From assembly GCA_900554205.1 (NCBI GenBank), contig USGM01000033.1:1-27482 (forward strand): a DNA stretch of 27,482 bases. Reading direction: 5' to 3'. The notes beneath the pieces are model-generated. The model did not search any database and was not told the origin of the DNA. It saw nothing but the letters and a program-made list of their open reading frames with translations. Position numbers and translations under genes: made by a program. The number at the start of each line of letters is the position of its first letter. Within the stretch, counting starts at the first letter, position 1. Of the stretch, positions 23,051-27,482 are shown piece by piece. This stretch comes from an uncultured Lachnospiraceae bacterium. Its GTDB lineage: Bacteria; Bacillota; Clostridia; Lachnospirales; Lachnospiraceae.

Positions 23051-24131
23051 TCAGATAAAAAGTGAACTTCGAAAAATGGCGGAACGCCTTACGGTATTGG
23101 GTTATGCAGAATTTTACAACTGTTTTTTCCCGCTGGATAATTCGCCGTTTCGCTGGAAGCTGGCGAGGGAGTCTGCGACACAGAGCCTGAGACCGGTTGT
23201 TGATTTATTTCTGCTTGGCAAGGCGGTGCCGTTTTCGATGCTTGACAGTGAGCTTGCAGAGATTATCCGCAGCTTAGAGCCGTACGGTTTGTTTATACTG
23301 GAACCGGAAGATTGCGTAAGGACTTCCGGATTTGTGTTACATACGGTTTTTGGACTCTGGCTTTTTTATGAAATCCCGAATTCTAAGATTTCCCTTTATT
23401 TAGGAATGGATTCTTTTGCATTGCTGACCCATCAGTTACCGAGAAGGGGAGTTAAATGCCTTGACTTATGCTCCGGACCGGGAGTGCAGGCGCTTTATGC
23501 CGCGCGGGCGGGAGAAATCGTAACTTCCATGGAAATCAATCCGGTTGCAACAGATTTGGCACACATAAATGCCATGATCAATGATCTGGATGACGTGATG
23601 GATATTCGCAATGGCAGTTTATATGCTTCGTTGGGCGAGATGCGTTTTGACCATGTGCTTGCCAATCCTCCGCTTTTGCCTTTCCCGGAGGAGATTCCAT
23701 ATGCCTTTGTGGGACATGGCGGGAACGATGGGCTGAAGGTCACATGGCGTATTCTGGAAGGTTTAAATACTCATTTGACAAAGGATGGATATGCACAGAT
23801 CATCGGAGTGGGGCTGAGCCATAAGAGGGCACCCTGCTTTGCACCCCGGATGAAAGAAGTTGCCGCGGAATACGGACTTGATATTTTATTAAATATTGTA
23901 AATTGTTTTAGCATTGAACGTGGTGCCGATTATTTTAATGGTCTGGCACAGACATCCCATGAATACTGCGGTATCCCCTTAGAGCAGATTGAAGATGCCA
24001 TGGAGCAGTGCTTCACTTTACAAAAAGCAACGGAATTTATTGTTTTTTATTTGTATGCCAGACTTGGAACAGGTAATTTTACGGTTCAGAATTTGTCAGG
24101 AATCGGAAATGCAGGCCTGTGGTATTTGTAG
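23040..24131 (+). CDS. Class I SAM-dependent methyltransferase with NPP motif
   Basis: The 363-aa product has a helical N-terminal domain (about 1-130) and a Rossmann methyltransferase domain with motif I DLCSGPGVQAL (142-152), acidic residue in MEINPVA (about 164-170), NPPL (209-212) and GGNDGL (227-232). NPP-type enzymes such as PrmC methylate amide or amine nitrogens (Gln side chains, or bases in nucleic acids). The start overlaps the radical SAM stop by 11 nt, with GGGAGAAGGG just upstream, so translation is coupled. In context it may modify the Asn-rich repeat protein; a tRNA, rRNA or other protein substrate remains possible. Confidence 0.82.
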   Translation: MKNSQIKSELRKMAERLTVLGYAEFYNCFFPLDNSPFRWKLARESATQSLRPVVDLFLLGKAVPFSMLDSELAEIIRSLEPYGLFILEPEDCVRTSGFVLHTVFGLWLFYEIPNSKISLYLGMDSFALLTHQLPRRGVKCLDLCSGPGVQALYAARAGEIVTSMEINPVATDLAHINAMINDLDDVMDIRNGSLYASLGEMRFDHVLANPPLLPFPEEIPYAFVGHGGNDGLKVTWRILEGLNTHLTKDGYAQIIGVGLSHKRAPCFAPRMKEVAAEYGLDILLNIVNCFSIERGADYFNGLAQTSHEYCGIPLEQIEDAMEQCFTLQKATEFIVFYLYARLGTGNFTVQNLSGIGNAGLWYL

Positions 24132-24159
24132 CGACTGCAACCACAGAAGAATCCAGATA

Positions 24160-24203
24160 TGAAGAAAAACACCCCTGCCCCTCAGAATTGAGGAGCGGGG
24201 GTG
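24160..24203 (-). terminator. Terminator of the minus-strand exonuclease gene, possibly bidirectional
   Basis: CACCCCTGCC-CCTCA (24170-24184) pairs with TGAGG-AGCGGGGGTG (24189-24203) with one mismatch and a 4-nt loop. On the minus strand the hairpin is followed by a T-run (24165-24169), so it suits the convergent minus-strand gene best. On the plus strand only a weaker TTTT follows. Confidence 0.78.
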
Positions 24204-24248
24204 AAGTGTTTTACGGCTTTATTGCGCGTGCCTGGCGGCGCACATTTC

Positions 24249-25352
24249 TCAGTAGGTCAATGCCATCATTGCAAGCACATGGGCGGCATAATCAGAGAAT
24301 GCCTGACGGTTCTTTTTCATTTCATCCGTCAGTTCAAAGAACAACTCGCGGCTCTTGTAATCCCGCTTGAAGAAGGGCTCAAACACAACATCCCATTGGG
24401 GAAGATAGTTTGCAACCTTTCTGGTATAGCAGTTTGCGGCGGAGGCGGGAACGCGGTGCTCTCTGTCAACGAAGCCCGCAACCGACTTGTGCAGGGCGAC
24501 ATCCTCCGTCGGAAGATAGTAGTAATCGTGATAATTGGAGTAGAAATATTTTAATTCTTCCTCGTAGATCGGTATTTTCAGGGTCACGACCGAGTCCTCC
24601 CCGCGGAGCAGACAGCCATTTGCGGAGGCAGTGATCAGTTTGGGCAGCGGTGTGTCCGTTGCAATCGTGATGACAAGCTCCTTGCGTGTATGACCGTTCG
24701 CGTCCTTGTAATAGTTAGCCTGTACCTTTTTTGCGCGCACGGGCTGGTTGAACAGGTCATAATAAGCCAGAATGGGAAGCGTCTCCAGCATGCCCTTCAG
24801 GTCGTCGGCATTGTGGAGGAAGAGGGCATTCTCCGAAAATTCGGTCGGATTCTTGACATAGTCGTGGTACAGACCGATCAGCTCACCGCCGGAGAAGACA
24901 TCCTTGCGGTCAATTCCAAGATATTGCTCCAGCGTCTTCTGTTTACAGTTCGGAAGGCGCAGAATAAACTTGTAGGGCGCAATCCGCCTGTAGATGTCAA
25001 GTCCCTGAAAAGCATCAAAGCTGTGCGGCAGGGACAGCTGCTCACATTTCTGCTGGATGAAGGGGAGGTCAAAGTTATTCCCGTTAAAATGGATCAGATA
25101 GCGGTACAGTCTTGAAAATTCAAAGAAGGCATTCAGAATTTCTGCCTCCTGACTGTAATTTTCCGCCATCCACTGGATCGTGTGCCACTTTCCTGCAAGG
25201 TAATAGGCGCAGCCGATCAGATACAGATAGGAGGAACGCGCCGTAAAGCCGGTGGTTTCAATATCAATAAAGAGAATGCGCTCAAGCGGCGCAAGGCGTT
25301 CAAGCGGGTAGGAGATGGAAAAGTTCTCTAATGTTTCCTCGGAAATTCTCAT
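24249..25352 (-). CDS. YprB-like DEDD-type 3'-5' exonuclease (ribonuclease H-like)
   Basis: The 367-aa product has the DEDD nuclease signature: FIDIETTG (Asp30, Glu32), HFNGNNFDLPF (Asp95) and HNADDLKGML (His180 to Asp184). This matches the ribonuclease-H-like domain of B. subtilis YprB. The C-terminal 170 residues are beta-rich and carry no zinc ribbon or TPR that I can see. The minus-strand AGGAGG (complement of 25359-25364) is 6 nt before ATG. The physiological substrate, RNA or DNA, is unknown. It is transcribed toward the methyltransferase gene and divergently from rnfC. Confidence 0.85.
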   Translation of the reverse strand: MRISEETLENFSISYPLERLAPLERILFIDIETTGFTARSSYLYLIGCAYYLAGKWHTIQWMAENYSQEAEILNAFFEFSRLYRYLIHFNGNNFDLPFIQQKCEQLSLPHSFDAFQGLDIYRRIAPYKFILRLPNCKQKTLEQYLGIDRKDVFSGGELIGLYHDYVKNPTEFSENALFLHNADDLKGMLETLPILAYYDLFNQPVRAKKVQANYYKDANGHTRKELVITIATDTPLPKLITASANGCLLRGEDSVVTLKIPIYEEELKYFYSNYHDYYYLPTEDVALHKSVAGFVDREHRVPASAANCYTRKVANYLPQWDVVFEPFFKRDYKSRELFFELTDEMKKNRQAFSDYAAHVLAMMALTY

Positions 25353-25385
25353 GACAAACCTCCTGTGTGAAATATACTTATAAAT

Positions 25386-25394
25386 ATGATAGCA
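25386..25394 (-). promoter_or_regulatory. Possible extended -10 element for the exonuclease gene
   Basis: On the minus strand the sequence reads TGCTATCAT, an extended -10 type element, about 35 nt before the start codon. No good -35 box was found 17 nt upstream. The AT-rich interval 25365-25490 must also hold the rnfC promoter; no convincing pair was seen for it. Confidence 0.3.
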
Positions 25395-25512
25395 TAAAAA
25401 TAAATTTTGCAGTAGTATTTTATTGAAAAAAATAGTATATTTATTGGGAGAGGTTTTCGCAAAATTCGACAGAAAATCTCGGGTAGAATGAAAGGAAAGG
25501 ACGTAGCAAGGT

Positions 25513-26835
25513 ATGGCAAAATTGACATTTGCGGGCGGTATACATCCCTACGATGGAAAGGAATTGTCGAAGGATAAACCGATTCAGGACATCCTTCCCG
25601 GAAGCGAGCTGGTCTATCCGCTGTCCCAGCATATCGGTGCTCAGGCAAAGGCGATCGTTGCCAAGGGGGACAGAGTGCTTACAGGACAGAAAATTGCGGA
25701 GAGCGGGGGCTTTGTTTCGGCGCCTGTCTATGCATCTGTGTCCGGTACGGTCAAGACGATCGAACCGAGGCGCGTAGTGACGGGCGACATGGTCATGAGC
25801 ATCGTTGTGGAGAATGATGGCCTGTATGAGGACGTTGGATTCTATCCGCAGGCTCCGCTGGAGAAGCTCGGCAGGGAAGAGATCATTGACATTGTCCGGG
25901 AGGCGGGCATTGTCGGTATGGGAGGCGCAGGTTTCCCGACCCATGTGAAGCTGTCTCCGAAGGAGCCTGGGAAAATCGAATATGTGATTGCAAACTGTGC
26001 GGAGTGTGAACCGTATCTGACCTCCGATTACCGGAGAATGCTGGAGGAACCGGAGAAGCTGATCGGCGGACTGAAAATTGTATTAAAGCTCTTTGACAAT
26101 GCGCAGGGAATCCTCGCGGTCGAGGATAACAAGCCGGACTGCATTTCCCTGCTCAGACAGCTGACGAAGGACGAGCCGAGGATCAGCGTGAAGGCATTGA
26201 AGACGAAGTACCCGCAGGGCGGCGAGAGGCAGCTGATCTACGCGACGACCGGGCGCAGGATCAATTCCACAATGCTGCCGGCTGACGTGGGCTGTATTGT
26301 GAATAACGTAGATACCATTGTTGCGATTTACCGCGCCGTTGTTGAGGGACGACCTCTGATGGAACGCATTGTCACTGTGACGGGAGATGCTGTGGCGAAC
26401 CCGAGAAACTTCCGGGTGAAGATCGGAATGAGCTATCAGGAGATCCTCGACGAGGCTGGCGGATTTAAGACGACCCCCGAGAAGATCATCTGCGGCGGTC
26501 CGATGATGGGATTCGGAATGTTTGACCTGAATGTGCCCTCGACAAAGACCTCGACTGCGCTTCTGGGATTGTCGAAGGACGATGTCGCGGCGATGGAGCC
26601 GGGTCCCTGCATCAACTGCGGGCGCTGCGTGGAGGCATGCCCCGGAAGGATCATTCCGAGCAGACTGGCAAGCTATGCGGAACACTTTGAAGAAGAGGAA
26701 TTTGTGGCAAATCATGGCATGGAGTGCTGCGAATGCGGCTCCTGTACTTTCATCTGTCCTGCCCACAGACCGCTGACACAGGCATTCAAAGAGATGCGTA
26801 AAGCTGTCATGGCAGCCAGAAGAAAGAAAGCGTAG
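25513..26835 (+). CDS. rnfC: Rnf complex subunit RnfC
   Basis: The 440-aa product is the NADH-binding, iron-sulfur subunit of the Rnf complex, which couples ferredoxin:NAD+ electron transfer to Na+ or H+ export. It has the N-terminal GGIHPYDGKELS segment, the GMGGAGFPTHVKL nucleotide/FMN-binding motif, NCAECEPYLTSDYR, and two C-terminal [4Fe-4S] motifs: Cys366/369/372/376 and Cys405(or 406)/408/411/415. Length is typical for Clostridia. ATG 25513 follows AAAGG-rich sequence (25491-25500) at long spacing. RnfD begins 12 nt after its stop, so this is the start of the rnfCDGEAB operon. Confidence 0.96.
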   Translation: MAKLTFAGGIHPYDGKELSKDKPIQDILPGSELVYPLSQHIGAQAKAIVAKGDRVLTGQKIAESGGFVSAPVYASVSGTVKTIEPRRVVTGDMVMSIVVENDGLYEDVGFYPQAPLEKLGREEIIDIVREAGIVGMGGAGFPTHVKLSPKEPGKIEYVIANCAECEPYLTSDYRRMLEEPEKLIGGLKIVLKLFDNAQGILAVEDNKPDCISLLRQLTKDEPRISVKALKTKYPQGGERQLIYATTGRRINSTMLPADVGCIVNNVDTIVAIYRAVVEGRPLMERIVTVTGDAVANPRNFRVKIGMSYQEILDEAGGFKTTPEKIICGGPMMGFGMFDLNVPSTKTSTALLGLSKDDVAAMEPGPCINCGRCVEACPGRIIPSRLASYAEHFEEEEFVANHGMECCECGSCTFICPAHRPLTQAFKEMRKAVMAARRKKA

Positions 26836-26847
26836 GAGGTGTGACAA

Positions 26848-27482
26848 ATGAGTAAATTATTAAACGTATCATCATCCCCTCACGTACGCTGCGGTGTTTC
26901 CACAAAGAACTTAATGTACGATGTGGCGATCGCAATGCTTCCGGCTACGATCTGGGGCGTGATGCAGTTCGGTATCTATTCCCTTATCGTTGTTGTTGCA
27001 ACGGTTCTTTCCTGTGTACTCAGTGAGTACCTTTTTGAGACACTGATGCACAAGCCGGTTACCATCAGTGACGGCAGTGCCCTTGTCACAGGTATGATCT
27101 TAGGCTTAAATATGCCGCCGGCAATTCCGTTATGGATGCCGATCCTTGGCGGTGTATTCGCAATCATCGTCGTAAAACAGCTTTACGGCGGACTTGGTCA
27201 GAACTGGATGAACCCGGCTCTGGCAGCGAGATGCTTTATGCTGATCTCCTTTGCACAGGCTATGACAAAGTTCACAGACCCGGTAACAGACGCAGTTGCG
27301 AGCGCAACTCCTCTTGCAGCAATCAAAGCCGGTGATACATATGATCTTGCAGCTATGTTCATTGGTAAGATTCCGGGAACCATCGGTGAGGTTTCTGTAG
27401 TAGCCCTGTTAATCGGCGCTGCTTACCTGGTATTTAAGAAAGTAATTTCCCTGCGCATTCCGTTAACCTACATCGCAACGGT
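26848..27482 (+). CDS. rnfD: Rnf complex subunit RnfD, 5' part (3' end outside window)
   Basis: This integral membrane subunit carries a covalently bound FMN. The 211 visible residues begin MSKLLNVSSSPHVRCG, typical of RnfD, and include several membrane helices and the LYGGLGQNWMNPALAARCF region. The SAT motif at 152-154 places Thr154 as the likely FMN attachment residue. TAGGAGGTG at 26833-26841 supports the ATG. The frame is still open at the window end. Confidence 0.95.
   Translation, partial: MSKLLNVSSSPHVRCGVSTKNLMYDVAIAMLPATIWGVMQFGIYSLIVVVATVLSCVLSEYLFETLMHKPVTISDGSALVTGMILGLNMPPAIPLWMPILGGVFAIIVVKQLYGGLGQNWMNPALAARCFMLISFAQAMTKFTDPVTDAVASATPLAAIKAGDTYDLAAMFIGKIPGTIGEVSVVALLIGAAYLVFKKVISLRIPLTYIAT

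Noticed and set aside
24119..24554. Plus-strand frames after the methyltransferase
   Set aside because: They overlap the terminator and the antisense of the exonuclease gene and show no coding features.
25441..25512. Promoter for rnfC (TAGAAT at 25484-25489)
   Set aside because: No -35 box at 16-18 nt; the nearest candidates are at 12 or 22-24 nt.

Overview
The window looks like a chromosomal segment of an anaerobic, probably motile Clostridia species, most likely Lachnospiraceae. The signs are a Na+-dependent decarboxylase/transcarboxylase operon, the start of an Rnf operon, the order flavoprotein-cmk-ispH-rpsA, a four-domain S1 protein, CheR, and several families I associate with gut Lachnospiraceae (DUF4428, DUF6935, SdpI, a sensor-LuxR remnant). 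Shine-Dalgarno sites of the AGGAGG type precede most genes. No rRNA, tRNA, CRISPR array or transposase was seen.

Layout. 1-1292 is the 3' part of ftsH with a clear terminator. 1441-7019 is a biotin-dependent decarboxylase/transcarboxylase operon: a 12S/MmdA-type carboxyltransferase, an OadG-like membrane subunit that starts as a lipoprotein, a biotin carrier, the Na+-pumping beta subunit and a 5S/OadA-type carboxyltransferase. A 285-bp spacer full of repeated hairpins separates the last two genes. 7039-7184 holds two consensus-like promoters, a strong terminator and a palindrome ahead of a TetR regulator. 7243-13442 is a compact housekeeping run: TetR, RpiR, HI0933-type flavoprotein, cytidylate kinase, IspH, ribosomal protein S1 and CheR, with several 4-20 nt overlaps.

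From 13446 to about 24130 the content turns accessory: a decayed sensor-LuxR regulator, fragments of a DUF4428/zinc-ribbon gene, a small membrane protein, three putative lipoproteins, a DUF6935-like protein, an SdpI-like protein behind a tandem array of Shine-Dalgarno sequences, and a striking three-gene unit. That unit has a 790-residue repeat protein (leader-like N-terminus, Asn/Ala/Val-rich segment, Gly-rich segment, twelve octapeptide repeats, one membrane helix, Cys-knuckle repeats), a radical SAM enzyme and a class I methyltransferase with an NPP motif. It resembles the logic of proteusin-type RiPP loci, but the precursor-like protein is very large and membrane anchored. This is the best candidate for an undescribed system here.

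24160-27482 returns to core genes: a minus-strand YprB-like exonuclease, then divergent rnfC and rnfD (rnfD is cut by the window end). The Na+-pumping decarboxylase and the ion-translocating Rnf complex both feed membrane ion gradients, which fits an energy-limited fermenter.
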